Source: a virus. Taken from it: DNA of 64,000 bases. The stretch is from positions 1 to 64,000 of IMG/VR virus record IMGVR_UViG_3300000553_000014; one strand, 5' to 3'. A program made the position numbers and the translations under genes. The notes below the pieces were generated by a model. That model made no database searches and had not been told where the DNA came from. It worked only from the letters and a program-made list of their open reading frames with translations. Position 1 is the first letter of the stretch. Each line of letters starts with the position of its first letter. Shown one piece after another: positions 8,688-17,101 of the stretch.

Positions 8688-9430
8688 TGAATATTAAAAA
8701 TCTCGAAATTTTTAAAATATATCAAACAAATTTATCAAAAATAAGATATGGTATTAATAAAGATGGTGGATATGTTATTCTTGATAATTTAAAATATGAT
8801 TGTTTTATTTCTTGTGGAATTGGAGATGAGGTTTCATTTGAACATGATTTTATAAAAAATAATTCAAATATTCCTATTTATTTTTTTGATGAAGTTGAAT
8901 CAGAAATTTTACCTATTACTTTAATACATATAAATGGTAAAAATAATTTATCAAAATATATTGATAAATATAATAATATTTTTATTAAAATGGATATTGA
9001 AGGAGATGAAAATTCTTGGATTGAATCTTTATCGGAAATACAATTAAATAAAATTTCACAAATTATTATTGAATTTCATAGTTTTTCAACAGCAACTTTT
9101 AAAGCAATTTCAAAATTATTAAAAACACATTATTTTGTACATATTCATGGAAATAATTGGGGCAAAATTTTGGAAATAAAAATTGAAAATATTGAAGAAG
9201 AAAATATCGAAGAAGAAAATGTCGAAGAAGAAAATGTCGAAGAAGAAAATGTCGAAGAAGAAAAATTATTAATTATGCCTCAAATTTTTGAATGTACATT
9301 TATAAGAAAAACTGAAATTAAAGGAAATGTCAAAGGAAATAAAGAAAAATTACCATCAAAATTTGATTATCCTAATAATTCAAATCAACCTGATATTGAT
9401 TTAAATTTTTACCCATTCGTTTCAATATAA
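8687..9430 (+). CDS. FkbM-like methyltransferase-related protein
   Basis: 247 residues. The order YGINKDGGYVILD, CFISCGIGDEVSFEHDF, PIYFFDEVE and IFIKMDIEGDE (about 100-110) follows the FkbM family (Methyltransf_21): a glycine-rich SAM loop, an acidic strand end and the K-x-D-I-E-G-x-E signature. Family members methylate sugars or small molecules; the substrate here is unknown. Residues about 167-194 are five tandem copies of a five-residue acidic repeat (E-E-N-[IV]-E), encoded by a 15-bp minisatellite that interrupts the fold near its C-terminal third. Could also be an inactive relative. Confidence 0.65.
   Translation: MNIKNLEIFKIYQTNLSKIRYGINKDGGYVILDNLKYDCFISCGIGDEVSFEHDFIKNNSNIPIYFFDEVESEILPITLIHINGKNNLSKYIDKYNNIFIKMDIEGDENSWIESLSEIQLNKISQIIIEFHSFSTATFKAISKLLKTHYFVHIHGNNWGKILEIKIENIEEENIEEENVEEENVEEENVEEEKLLIMPQIFECTFIRKTEIKGNVKGNKEKLPSKFDYPNNSNQPDIDLNFYPFVSI
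9186..9262 (+). repeat. 15-bp coding minisatellite
   Basis: Five copies of GAAGAAGAAAATRTY (one copy partly diverged) encode a Glu-rich tract in the FkbM-like gene. Because the unit is a multiple of three, copy changes keep the frame. Confidence 0.85.
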
Positions 9431-9439
9431 TTATAAAAA

Positions 9440-9958
9440 ATGAGAAATAAAAAAAATCCTGAATATCCTGAATTTCACACAGAAAAATTTTCTGATGGTT
9501 GGAAAAAATATGTTAAAGAAACTAAAAAAGCTGAAAGTGAAGGATTAAAATTAAAAATTCATGGGCAAAACGAAATAATTAAAAAACAAAAAAATTTAAT
9601 TGAATTGTATATTAAACAAATGGATAAATATCGCGAAACAATTAGAGAACAAGAAATTTTAATTATTAATTGTGCTAAATGTAAATTTCAAATTAAACGT
9701 GAAATTAAATTAAAATTAGAAATACCTGAAGTTGATAATTTTATTTCTGATAAAAAAGATAATTTAAAATTTTTCAATAAACTTGGAGGATTTATTGAAA
9801 CAGATTTACAGGAAATAGCTATAAAATGGTGGTGGGATTTACAAAATGCAACAAGAACTTTGTATGTGAGAATGTATTGTAAAGATGTTGATTATGCTTC
9901 ACCTGCAAAAGTTTTGGAAATATATAAAATAATAAATTTGAATCAAAATCAAAAATAA
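9440..9958 (+). CDS. Hypothetical coiled-coil protein (172 aa)
   Basis: Residues about 20-75 are a charged coiled coil (KIHGQNEIIKKQKNLIELYI). A C-x2-C pair (CAKCKFQ, near 79) lies between it and a folded C-terminus with IAIKWWWDLQNATRTLY. No domain recognised. It lies 10 bp after the FkbM-like gene and 2 bp before the next. Confidence 0.75.
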   Translation: MRNKKNPEYPEFHTEKFSDGWKKYVKETKKAESEGLKLKIHGQNEIIKKQKNLIELYIKQMDKYRETIREQEILIINCAKCKFQIKREIKLKLEIPEVDNFISDKKDNLKFFNKLGGFIETDLQEIAIKWWWDLQNATRTLYVRMYCKDVDYASPAKVLEIYKIINLNQNQK

Positions 9959-9959
9959 T

Positions 9960-10577
9960 ATGGAAAATTTAAATTTTATAGTAAATATCGACAATTGTTT
10001 TGAAACTGAAAATCCTTTAGAAAAACCACAATGGTTAAGTTATTCTCAATTTAAAATATTAAAATCAAAATTTTCTTCTAAAGAAAAAATTATTGTTAAA
10101 TTTGAAACTTCTGAACAAATTGAATATAATGTTTTATATGCCCAAAGTTTAGATAATTTTATTAAATTAAACAGTCAAAATATTCAAATAAATTTAGAAA
10201 CATTAGAAATTTTTAATGGAAATTTTAATTCAGAAATTAGAGATACTTTGTTTGCCGAAAAAGAAAAATTAAAGCAATTTAATAATTTAAATGACCAAGA
10301 AATTTGGTTTGCAAATTTACGTCATATTATACATATATTTTTTAATAGTATTAACAATGGTTCTCCAAAATTAATTAATCAAATAATAATAACAAAATTT
10401 AATTTTTATTTAAATAGTTATATTATTAAAGAAATTAAATCTGAAGAAAATACGTCAAAAGAAATTTTACAACAAATTGTAAAAATTGAAAATTTATACA
10501 AATTTCCAATGAATCAAATTTATATAACATATAATAAAGATACATTTGAAGATTATAATGAAAAATATTTAAAATGA
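9960..10577 (+). CDS. Hypothetical protein (205 aa)
   Basis: Soluble, acidic, Asn- and Ile-rich protein of unknown function. Recognisable stretches are PLEKPQWLSYSQFKILKSKF near the N-terminus and QEIWFANLRHIIHIFFNSI in the middle. Its stop overlaps the next start (AAATGAAA), indicating coupled translation. Confidence 0.75.
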   Translation: MENLNFIVNIDNCFETENPLEKPQWLSYSQFKILKSKFSSKEKIIVKFETSEQIEYNVLYAQSLDNFIKLNSQNIQINLETLEIFNGNFNSEIRDTLFAEKEKLKQFNNLNDQEIWFANLRHIIHIFFNSINNGSPKLINQIIITKFNFYLNSYIIKEIKSEENTSKEILQQIVKIENLYKFPMNQIYITYNKDTFEDYNEKYLK

Positions 10578-11281
10578 AAAAAATTTACCAAACAATAGTT
10601 GATAAAAATGAAGGTAATTGTATGCAAGCAACAATTGCTTCATTATTAGATAAAACTTTGGATGAAATTCCAGAATTGAGAGAAAAATACACTGAACAAA
10701 ATTGGTTTCATTCTATGTTTGAATTTCTTGATAATTGTGGATATAAATTAGAAGGAACTTGGTATAATAAAAAATTAATGTTATTATTAAATGATATTAA
10801 AGAATCTGATAAGGAATTTAATTTTGAAAATCAATTTGATTTAGTTAAAGATTTACCAGGGGTTAATGGATATTTTTTCGCAACAGTTTTTTCTCCAATA
10901 TATCATGATTTTACCAATATTAAAAATCCACAAGTAAAACATGCAGTTATTATTGATAAATACTTTAATATTGTTCATGACCCAAATCCATTAAATAAAG
11001 GAATTCAATCATATCCATTTCATGATTTAATTGGTTATAATGGTGTTTGTGATATTTTATTAATTTCGAAAAAAATTCAAAAATATTCTTTTATTAAAAA
11101 AGAATTTTTTGGATATTCATTATTATTTTATTGGGAAGATAATAATGGAATTGAAACTATTGAAAGATTTGAAAATTTTGTTTCAAAAGACTCAGCAAAT
11201 AGAAAAATATTTCAAGTTAATGATGAAGCTCAAGCAATTAAAATTATCAATAATAAAAAAGAATTAAAAACTTATATATGA
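10574..11281 (+). CDS. C39 peptidase-like protein
   Basis: 235 residues. The N-terminus has NCMQATIASLLD (Cys at about 16), the usual start of papain-like C39-type domains, and about 100 residues later VKHAVIID and FNIVHDPNP supply the His and the Asp/Asn of a possible catalytic triad. This arrangement is known in many phages, where the function is not established; it could be a protease or a deubiquitinase-like or inactive form. It has no ABC transporter part, so it is not a bacteriocin exporter. It overlaps both neighbours by 4 bp. Confidence 0.65.
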   Translation: MKKIYQTIVDKNEGNCMQATIASLLDKTLDEIPELREKYTEQNWFHSMFEFLDNCGYKLEGTWYNKKLMLLLNDIKESDKEFNFENQFDLVKDLPGVNGYFFATVFSPIYHDFTNIKNPQVKHAVIIDKYFNIVHDPNPLNKGIQSYPFHDLIGYNGVCDILLISKKIQKYSFIKKEFFGYSLLFYWEDNNGIETIERFENFVSKDSANRKIFQVNDEAQAIKIINNKKELKTYI

Positions 11282-11760
11282 TTGAAATATCAGAAAATAC
11301 AAAAATTTGGAAAAGTTTTAATTTATTTCATAAAGAAACAAATAAACCTGAAATAATAACAATTAGTTATGAAGATACTGAATCAGGAGATTTAATTGAT
11401 TATTGTTTTTATTCGAAAAATATTATTTATTTAGAAACTTTAGGTAAATTTTTTCTTCAAAATAGAAAAATTTCAATTATCGATTTTTGTTATACAAAAG
11501 AAAATTCATTATTTAAATTTAATGATTTGTATGAAAAAGCTGAATGTTTTAGAAATCAAAGAAAAATTTCAAGAACTCAATTTTTAAATGAATTAATATT
11601 TATTCTTGACCAAATTAAGACAAATGATTTAGTTATTACTGAAATTATAATGAAAAATAAACTTAAAAATCCTAAAATTATTTTTAATGCTTATTGGGGA
11701 AATTTAGATAAATTAATATTAATCAATACATTAGAAATGCAAAAAATTAAATCAGAATAA
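11278..11760 (+). CDS. Hypothetical protein (160 aa)
   Basis: Starts in the ATGA overlap with the C39-like gene. Soluble protein with no recognised domain; SYEDTESGDLIDYCFYSKN suggests a strand-rich N-terminus, followed by helices around FRNQRKISRTQFLNELIF. Function unknown. Confidence 0.75.
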   Translation: MIEISENTKIWKSFNLFHKETNKPEIITISYEDTESGDLIDYCFYSKNIIYLETLGKFFLQNRKISIIDFCYTKENSLFKFNDLYEKAECFRNQRKISRTQFLNELIFILDQIKTNDLVITEIIMKNKLKNPKIIFNAYWGNLDKLILINTLEMQKIKSE

Positions 11761-11762
11761 TT

Positions 11763-12383
11763 ATGGAAGAATTAAAATCACAATTATATTCAAATATTCA
11801 AAAAGAATATAATGGAAAATGTTTCTTAGTTTTTTGGAAAAATCCTAATGGAGTTATTAATATTAATGAAATATTAAAATTCGAAAAACTTGATGAAAAA
11901 AATATAATAACTGAAGTTGAATCAGAAGCAAAAGCTTGGGAATTTGTTAATAATATGGAATTATTAAAATCAAGAATTGATATAATAGAAAAAGAAAAAA
12001 GAAAAAATTCAAATAAACGATTATTAATATTATCTGGTAAAACTATTAATAAAATATTAAAAGCTTTTGAATTATGTTGTGAATTATTAACAAAAACAAA
12101 ACAATTTGAAATATTTGAAGAAAATGTAATTCAATTTGAATGTGAACATTATACAACAAAACCAAAAACATTCGTATTAATTGATAATAGAGATTATATT
12201 AGTGATTCACGTTATACATTAACTATTGATGGATTTTTAACAATTTTTTTAAATACCGAACAATATGTAAGATTAAGAAGTTTTGGGAAAAATCATTTTG
12301 AGTGGTTACAAGATATTGAAAATAATGAAACAGGAACTTTAGAATTTGTTCGGTCAGTTAATGAAATTAACAAAAATAAATAA
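11763..12383 (+). CDS. Hypothetical protein (206 aa)
   Basis: Soluble protein with mixed helix and strand, no recognised motif. Features include GKCFLVFWKNPNGVININEI at the N-terminus and a charged helical part around 70-90. It ends directly at the second copy of the 28-bp GC-rich element, whose first A is shared with its TAA stop. It is the last gene before a repeat-filled gap. Confidence 0.75.
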   Translation: MEELKSQLYSNIQKEYNGKCFLVFWKNPNGVININEILKFEKLDEKNIITEVESEAKAWEFVNNMELLKSRIDIIEKEKRKNSNKRLLILSGKTINKILKAFELCCELLTKTKQFEIFEENVIQFECEHYTTKPKTFVLIDNRDYISDSRYTLTIDGFLTIFLNTEQYVRLRSFGKNHFEWLQDIENNETGTLEFVRSVNEINKNK

Positions 12384-12409
12384 GCCCCTCGCCGTTGGCT
12401 CGGGAAAAA
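12382..12409. repeat. 28-bp GC-rich element, copy 2 (intergenic)
   Basis: Identical over 28 bp to 3928-3955. It begins at the stop codon of the preceding gene and is followed by a short tandem array. The pair CTCG/CGAG-like arms make it weakly palindromic. Confidence 0.8.
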
Positions 12410-12525
12410 TCAGATAAAATTTGATAAAATCGGATAAAATTTGATAAAATCAGATAAAATTTGATAAAATCAGATAAAATCAGATAAAATCAGATAAAAT
12501 TTGATAAAATTTGATAAAATCAAAT
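12405..12525. repeat. 10-bp tandem repeat array
   Basis: About a dozen units of ATAAAATYWG (ATAAAATCAG and ATAAAATTTG alternating irregularly), followed to 12565 by copies of TTAATAATTC/T. There is no ORF in it. It could be slippage-made DNA or a protein-binding array; it lies at an operon break, but no GGATATA motif is present, so the following genes may be read from upstream. Confidence 0.85.
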
Positions 12526-12581
12526 CAAAAATAATTCTTAATAATTCTTAATAATTTTTAATAATTTAAAATAATTTCGAA

Positions 12582-12995
12582 ATGCTTTCAAATACAATAA
12601 ACAATTCAGAAAAGGAATCTAAATTTCCAAAAACTGTCAGTTGCGAAACTGATGAATTAATTTATTCAGCATGTTTAATTAAAATAAAACAATGTTTATC
12701 TTCAGATGATTTGTATTATGGTACATATATTGATGGTGAAATACAATATGATAAATGTCATATTATTGGAAAAATGTTTGCATTTGATTATGCAAATGAT
12801 ATAATTTATTTCAAAACTATTGAAGTAAAAATATCTAAAAGAGAATCAGCTAATTTGCGAAAAATACTTGCAAAACAACAAGATTTAATTTCAGATTTAA
12901 AAGCAAATCCTGAATTAATTAATGTTTTGGAATTATTAATTGAAAATGAACCAAATCCAACTTATATTTCTCGTTTTAAATTAGGTGAAAAATGA
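12582..12995 (+). CDS. Hypothetical protein (137 aa)
   Basis: Small protein of unknown function starting 56 bp after the tandem array. The N-terminus is polar and probably disordered, then KFPKTVSCETDELIYSACLI begins a strand-rich domain, ending in a helical segment with SANLRKILAKQQDLISDLK. It overlaps the next start by 4 bp. Confidence 0.7.
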   Translation: MLSNTINNSEKESKFPKTVSCETDELIYSACLIKIKQCLSSDDLYYGTYIDGEIQYDKCHIIGKMFAFDYANDIIYFKTIEVKISKRESANLRKILAKQQDLISDLKANPELINVLELLIENEPNPTYISRFKLGEK

Positions 12996-13276
12996 AAGAA
13001 GATTTAATAAAAGCATTTAAAATTGAATTAGAAAATGCTCCAGCTCATTTTGATTTAGGAAAAGATTCATTAGGAAATGTGTATATTGGACAATTTAGGT
13101 TTAATGAAAATGATAAAGAAATATCATATAAAAATATTAAATTTGAATTAGATTCAAATAAAACACATTTACTTAATGATTTAGTTAATAAAATCAAATT
13201 TCGTAATAATAAAAGATTATCAAATCCTGAATATGCTGAAATATTATCAATAATTGAAAGAAAAAAATTCAATTGA
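12992..13276 (+). CDS. Hypothetical protein (94 aa), possibly frameshifted at its end
   Basis: Starts at ATG in a 4-bp overlap. Contains FDLGKDSLGNVYIGQFRF and a helical C-terminus. It stops just after a run of seven A at 13261-13267; removing one A would join it in frame to the next ORF, which has no ATG. Either the two are separate or they are one gene with a homopolymer indel or programmed slip. Confidence 0.6.
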   Translation: MKEDLIKAFKIELENAPAHFDLGKDSLGNVYIGQFRFNENDKEISYKNIKFELDSNKTHLLNDLVNKIKFRNNKRLSNPEYAEILSIIERKKFN

Positions 13277-13442
13277 AACTGTTTTTAGAAATATTACAAA
13301 TCAACAAATTTTAATAATTACTAAAGAATTTGAAGATATTAAATTTTCTGTTAAAGAACATAATGGAAATTTTTCAGATATAGTTTTACATCCAAATGAT
13401 ATTAAAAAAATAATTCAAACTTTAAATGTTTTAATAAAATGA
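13254..13442 (+). CDS. Hypothetical protein (about 62 aa), TTG start or C-terminal half of the previous gene
   Basis: The frame is open to the ATGA overlap with the phosphoesterase at 13439 and reads like a real protein (IETVFRNITNQQILIITKEF), but its only start options are TTG at 13254 or the poly-A junction with the gene at 12992. The coding pattern matches neighbours. I favour a single split gene slightly over a TTG start. Confidence 0.5.
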   Translation: MKEKNSIETVFRNITNQQILIITKEFEDIKFSVKEHNGNFSDIVLHPNDIKKIIQTLNVLIK

Positions 13443-14212
13443 GAAAAGATGAAGAATTAGACCATATTTGGTTTATTGCAGATACCCATTTTTTACATGA
13501 AAAGATTTTTGAATTTTTTCCTGCAAGAATTCAACAAGCATTAGAAGATAGTATTGGTAAAGATTTTGTTAATCATGACCAATGGTTAATTAATAGAATT
13601 AATTCAAAAGTAGGTAAAAAAGATACTATTTATTTTTTGGGTGATGTTTCACTTGGGTCAAAAATAAAAACAGAAGCTTTACTTGATACTATTGATGGAC
13701 GAAAAATATTAATTGCTGGAAATCATGATAAAAATCTTTTACATTCAACTCGTTTTCAAGAAATAAAACAAATTAAAAATTTCACATTTAATTCAGAAAA
13801 TATTCCGAATTTACATATAGTTTTATGTCATTATCCGATTTCAGTTTGGGAAAGAAAAGAACATAATTCATTACATTTACATGGACATACCCACGGGAGG
13901 TCTTCAGCCCTTCATAAAGAAATTGTAAATAATATAAATTCTTGGGATGTTGGTGTTGATGTGAATAATTATTATCCAATTAGTTTAAAAGAAGTTTTGG
14001 AAAAATTGAAATATAAACATATTCAAAAAATAAAAGAAAATGAATTAATTAAACAAATTAATAAAAATACTCCAATTAAACTTAATTTAGTTGGAAAAAA
14101 TGGATATGGTGAATTTAAAGATAAATTTAAATTTTGTGAATTTACAGAAAAACTTGATACAAAATGTTTTATTGAAGCAAATAATTTAAAATCTGAATCT
14201 AAAAAAGTATAA
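13439..14212 (+). CDS. Calcineurin-like metallophosphoesterase
   Basis: 257 residues; the first 185 form a compact metallophosphoesterase: IADTHFLHEK (D-x-H near 13), FLGDVSLG (GD near 66), LIAGNHDKN (GNHD near 92), LCHYPI near 130 and HLHGHTHGR (GHxH near 146). All metal ligands are present, so it should be active as a phosphodiesterase or phosphatase; the substrate is unknown. After GHTHGR the bases are unusually GC-rich (13893-13913). The last 70 residues are a Lys-rich extension. It lies between the split gene and the HD hydrolase, with 2 bp to the latter; both are typical nucleotide-metabolism genes of phages. Confidence 0.85.
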   Translation: MRKDEELDHIWFIADTHFLHEKIFEFFPARIQQALEDSIGKDFVNHDQWLINRINSKVGKKDTIYFLGDVSLGSKIKTEALLDTIDGRKILIAGNHDKNLLHSTRFQEIKQIKNFTFNSENIPNLHIVLCHYPISVWERKEHNSLHLHGHTHGRSSALHKEIVNNINSWDVGVDVNNYYPISLKEVLEKLKYKHIQKIKENELIKQINKNTPIKLNLVGKNGYGEFKDKFKFCEFTEKLDTKCFIEANNLKSESKKV

Positions 14213-14214
14213 TT

Positions 14215-14967
14215 ATGGAAAAATATGAAAATTTAAATGAAAAAAATTGTATTCGAACTCATACTGGAATTTATTTCAATGTTTTTGAACCAACCTTAGA
14301 AATGATTGATATTAAAGATATTGCACATGCTTTAAGTATGATTCCAAGATTTGGAGGGCATTTTCCATTACCTTATTCAGTTGCACAACATTCTGTATCT
14401 GTTGCGAATTTATTAGATAGAAAAAATGCTTTTACAGGTTTAATGCACGATGCTTCAGAAGCATATTTATTAGATATTCCAGCACCAATAAAACATAATA
14501 TTCCAGAGTATCAAAAAGCTGAAATAAAAATAATGCAATTGATTGCTAAAAAATATAAATTTCAATTTCCTTTTATTAATGAAATACATGAAGTTGATAA
14601 AAAATTATTAAAAAGTGAATGGAATTTTTTTGTAAATTATAATAAACAAGATAAAAGTTATTTTAAATGTTGGAAGCAAGAATATGCTGAAAAAAGATTT
14701 TTACATGAATTTTATAAATTACAAGAAATACCAATATATTTAACAAAAAAGAAATCAATGATAAATCATAACCCACTTGGTTTGGCACCTGGTGATGAAG
14801 TTATATTGGATGAAAAATTTAGAAATGGTTCAATAGTTATAATTGAAAGTATAACTTTAATGGGATTATTTTCAAATATTTATTCAAAAGAAGTTTTTGA
14901 AAGAGATAATAGAAAATCTACTTGGGAAGTAATGACAAATCGTTTAACAAAAATAAAATCAGAATAA
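14215..14967 (+). CDS. HD-domain phosphohydrolase (YfbR-like)
   Basis: 250 residues. Residues about 20-150 show the HD fold: YSVAQHSVSVANLL (first His near 60), LMHDASEAYLLD (the HD pair near 81) and VDKKLLKSEW (last Asp near 127). This order matches the YfbR/5'-deoxynucleotidase group, which removes phosphate from deoxynucleoside monophosphates, fitting a phage nucleotide pool role. The C-terminal 75 residues (LAPGDEVILDE, KSTWEVM) look like a separate small beta domain. The stop shares a base with the next start (TAATG). Confidence 0.8.
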   Translation: MEKYENLNEKNCIRTHTGIYFNVFEPTLEMIDIKDIAHALSMIPRFGGHFPLPYSVAQHSVSVANLLDRKNAFTGLMHDASEAYLLDIPAPIKHNIPEYQKAEIKIMQLIAKKYKFQFPFINEIHEVDKKLLKSEWNFFVNYNKQDKSYFKCWKQEYAEKRFLHEFYKLQEIPIYLTKKKSMINHNPLGLAPGDEVILDEKFRNGSIVIIESITLMGLFSNIYSKEVFERDNRKSTWEVMTNRLTKIKSE

Positions 14968-15959
14968 TGAAAAAAATTAATATTTGTGATGAATTAATAA
15001 TGAAAATTATTAATCAAGTAATTAATGAAATAACTGATATAAAAAATATAAAAGAAACAAATCTTAATACTTCTAAATGGATTATAAATGACCTTTTTCA
15101 TATTTATTATAAAGGTTCATTAATTATTTATAAAAATTTGGAATTTAAAATTTCAGACAAATCAATGGCACAACTTCAAAATTTAATTTTAAATAAAATT
15201 GAAAAATTAAATTTACAATCAGTTATTGAACAATATGATAAAGAACTTCCAGATTTTCATGAACTTTTAAATATAATTACAAAAGAAAAAAGTTTTAAAG
15301 AAGATTGTCAAGAAATTTGTACTTTACATGATTTAATACAAAAAAGATTGTCAACTAATTCCCAATATGTCCAACCAAAATTTGATAAACAAAATCTTCA
15401 AAATCCAAAAAATATAACAATTTTAGATAAATATTTAGAATCAACTGAAATTTGGATTTGGTGGAATGGTTTAGGATTTGAAAATCAGGAAGAATTGATA
15501 AATAAATATTTTAAATTTCCAAATAAAGAGAAAAATTTTGATTATGAAAATATTTATTGTATTTATGTTTTAGAAAAAGAAAATCAACGTAAAAATACTG
15601 AATATAAAAATATTTGTGAATGGTGGGGAAATTTATCAGAAAATGAAAAACAAAAATTGTGTAAAAAATATTATTCTGATAATAATATTAATATTTCAAT
15701 GACTTATTCTCAAATTTGGACAATTCAAGCAAAAGAATCATGTGAAAATAATATTTTACCTTCAACTTGTGGAAGAGAAAATAATTGTATTAATTGTGAA
15801 AGATATAAACCAAGTATAAAAGAAAAAATAAAATTTGCAGACGTTGATACAATAATATGGTGGGAAAATTTAATTAATTCTGAAAAATTTAAATATCGTG
15901 AAAATTTTTATTATGGTATTGAAAAAATTCAAATTGAAAGAAAATACAAATTAAAATGA
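14967..15959 (+). CDS. Hypothetical protein (330 aa)
   Basis: I take the ATG overlapping the previous stop; the frame stays open upstream with a TTG, which is less likely. Helical N-terminal half, then two related short segments with STEIWIWWNGLGF and ICEWWGNLSENEKQKLCKKY, and a third near the end (TIIWWENLINSEKFKYRENF). These W-W-x-[NG]-L units look like internal repeats of one helical motif. A C-x5-C-x2-C cluster (CGRENNCINC, near 271) may bind zinc. Function unknown. Confidence 0.75.
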   Translation: MKKINICDELIMKIINQVINEITDIKNIKETNLNTSKWIINDLFHIYYKGSLIIYKNLEFKISDKSMAQLQNLILNKIEKLNLQSVIEQYDKELPDFHELLNIITKEKSFKEDCQEICTLHDLIQKRLSTNSQYVQPKFDKQNLQNPKNITILDKYLESTEIWIWWNGLGFENQEELINKYFKFPNKEKNFDYENIYCIYVLEKENQRKNTEYKNICEWWGNLSENEKQKLCKKYYSDNNINISMTYSQIWTIQAKESCENNILPSTCGRENNCINCERYKPSIKEKIKFADVDTIIWWENLINSEKFKYRENFYYGIEKIQIERKYKLK

Positions 15960-16297
15960 AAATAATATTATTCAAAAGATTAAATTTAAAAACAGAAATT
16001 GAAATAAATTTCAATTTCAAAGTAAGAAAATTCAAATATTTATATGCAAATTTACCTAATTGGGCTGATGATGTTTGTATTAAAACTCCTGGTTCAGATT
16101 CAGGAACTTTACATAAGATTACTGAAATTCAATTAGGTTATTATAAAAATTCCCAAATAACTTTAGTTAATTTACATAATCCAAAATCAGCTGAAATTGT
16201 TTATTTAAAACCAAGAACGAAAGTTTTAAAATTTGGTAATGAGAAAAAACGCGTTAATACAACAAATAGATATTGTCAAATAAAATGTTATTATTAA
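15956..16297 (+). CDS. Hypothetical protein (113 aa)
   Basis: Small basic protein in a 4-bp overlap with the previous gene. LPNWADDVCIKTPGSDSGTL is the most distinctive stretch. No domain recognised. Probably beta-rich and soluble. Confidence 0.7.
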   Translation: MKIILFKRLNLKTEIEINFNFKVRKFKYLYANLPNWADDVCIKTPGSDSGTLHKITEIQLGYYKNSQITLVNLHNPKSAEIVYLKPRTKVLKFGNEKKRVNTTNRYCQIKCYY

Positions 16298-16307
16298 AAT
16301 ATAAAAT

Positions 16308-16943
16308 ATGCAAAGTTTAATTAGAAAATATTATTCTCAAATAACTAATAGACAATTATTGCTTAATGATAGGAATTTAGATTTACCAATAATTGCAAAA
16401 ACTTCATTACAAAATGAAATTAATATAATAACTGAATTTGTTACAGATTTAGAAAATTTAATAAAAACCGAATATTTATTTTTTGTTCATAATTCACAAA
16501 AACAATTTTTTGAAAAATATGATTTAATTTTAGTTGAAGAAGAACAAAAAGGTACAGAATTAATTCCAAAACCTTATTATGCTGTTATTAATAGATTAGT
16601 TGGAACAGATAAATTATCTATTAGTGTTGGAGGGAAAACTTGGACAATTTCTAAATATTGGGCTAAAAATATGGAATTACTTATTTGTAAAGATGAAGGA
16701 GTTTATAGAAATTTTGATTCAATTGGATATAGTCCAAAACAAAAATGTATAATTGGTTGGAGTTTTTTTGATAGTTGTTCAAATTCTGAATTAAAAAAAA
16801 TTGTTGGAATTTATCCAAAATCTTTTACAGGTTATCCAATGATTTGTAAATCATTTGCAGAAGAATGGTGTGTAAAACAAATGAATAAAATTGAATTAAC
16901 TAATTCTGAATTAGATATATTTATCATAAAACAACAGAAATAA
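16308..16943 (+). CDS. Hypothetical protein (211 aa)
   Basis: Soluble, mixed-fold protein with no recognised motif. The middle (PYYAVINRLVGTDKLSISVG) and late part (SFFDSCSNSELKKIVGIYPK) are well packed and look globular. It ends 4 bp before the upstream box of the promoter at 16972, so it is probably the last gene of the long operon from 7229. Confidence 0.75.
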   Translation: MQSLIRKYYSQITNRQLLLNDRNLDLPIIAKTSLQNEINIITEFVTDLENLIKTEYLFFVHNSQKQFFEKYDLILVEEEQKGTELIPKPYYAVINRLVGTDKLSISVGGKTWTISKYWAKNMELLICKDEGVYRNFDSIGYSPKQKCIIGWSFFDSCSNSELKKIVGIYPKSFTGYPMICKSFAEEWCVKQMNKIELTNSELDIFIIKQQK

Positions 16944-16946
16944 TTT

Positions 16947-16978
16947 TCTGCCCATAATTATTGAAATTTTCGGATATA
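16947..16978 (+). promoter_or_regulatory. Phage promoter motif
   Basis: TTCTGCCCATAATTATTG, then TTTTCGGATATATAAATT, with GGATATA at 16972-16978. Both halves of the common motif are present. It drives the small membrane genes at 17009 and 17098 and the genes after them. Confidence 0.75.
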
Positions 16979-17008
16979 TAAATTAATAAATTAATAAATA
17001 AAAATAAT

Positions 17009-17101
17009 ATGAATACAAAAATAAAAGAAATTTGGATTAGTTTAGATTTAGCTTTGGTTTCATTATTAATATTATCAATAATTTTATATTTTCAAAAATG
17101 A
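17009..17101 (+). CDS. Tiny single-pass membrane protein (30 aa)
   Basis: Reads MNTKIKEIWISLDLALVSLL and continues hydrophobic to the end, making one transmembrane helix. It starts 31 bp after the promoter box and ends in an ATGA overlap with the next membrane gene, a pattern that supports it as real despite its size. Function unknown. Confidence 0.6.
   Translation: MNTKIKEIWISLDLALVSLLILSIILYFQK

Noticed and set aside
5455-14212. The phosphoesterases at 5455 and 13439 as copies of the SbcD half at 22345
   Set aside because: They share only the general metallophosphoesterase motifs; domain order and flanking regions differ, so recent duplication is not supported.
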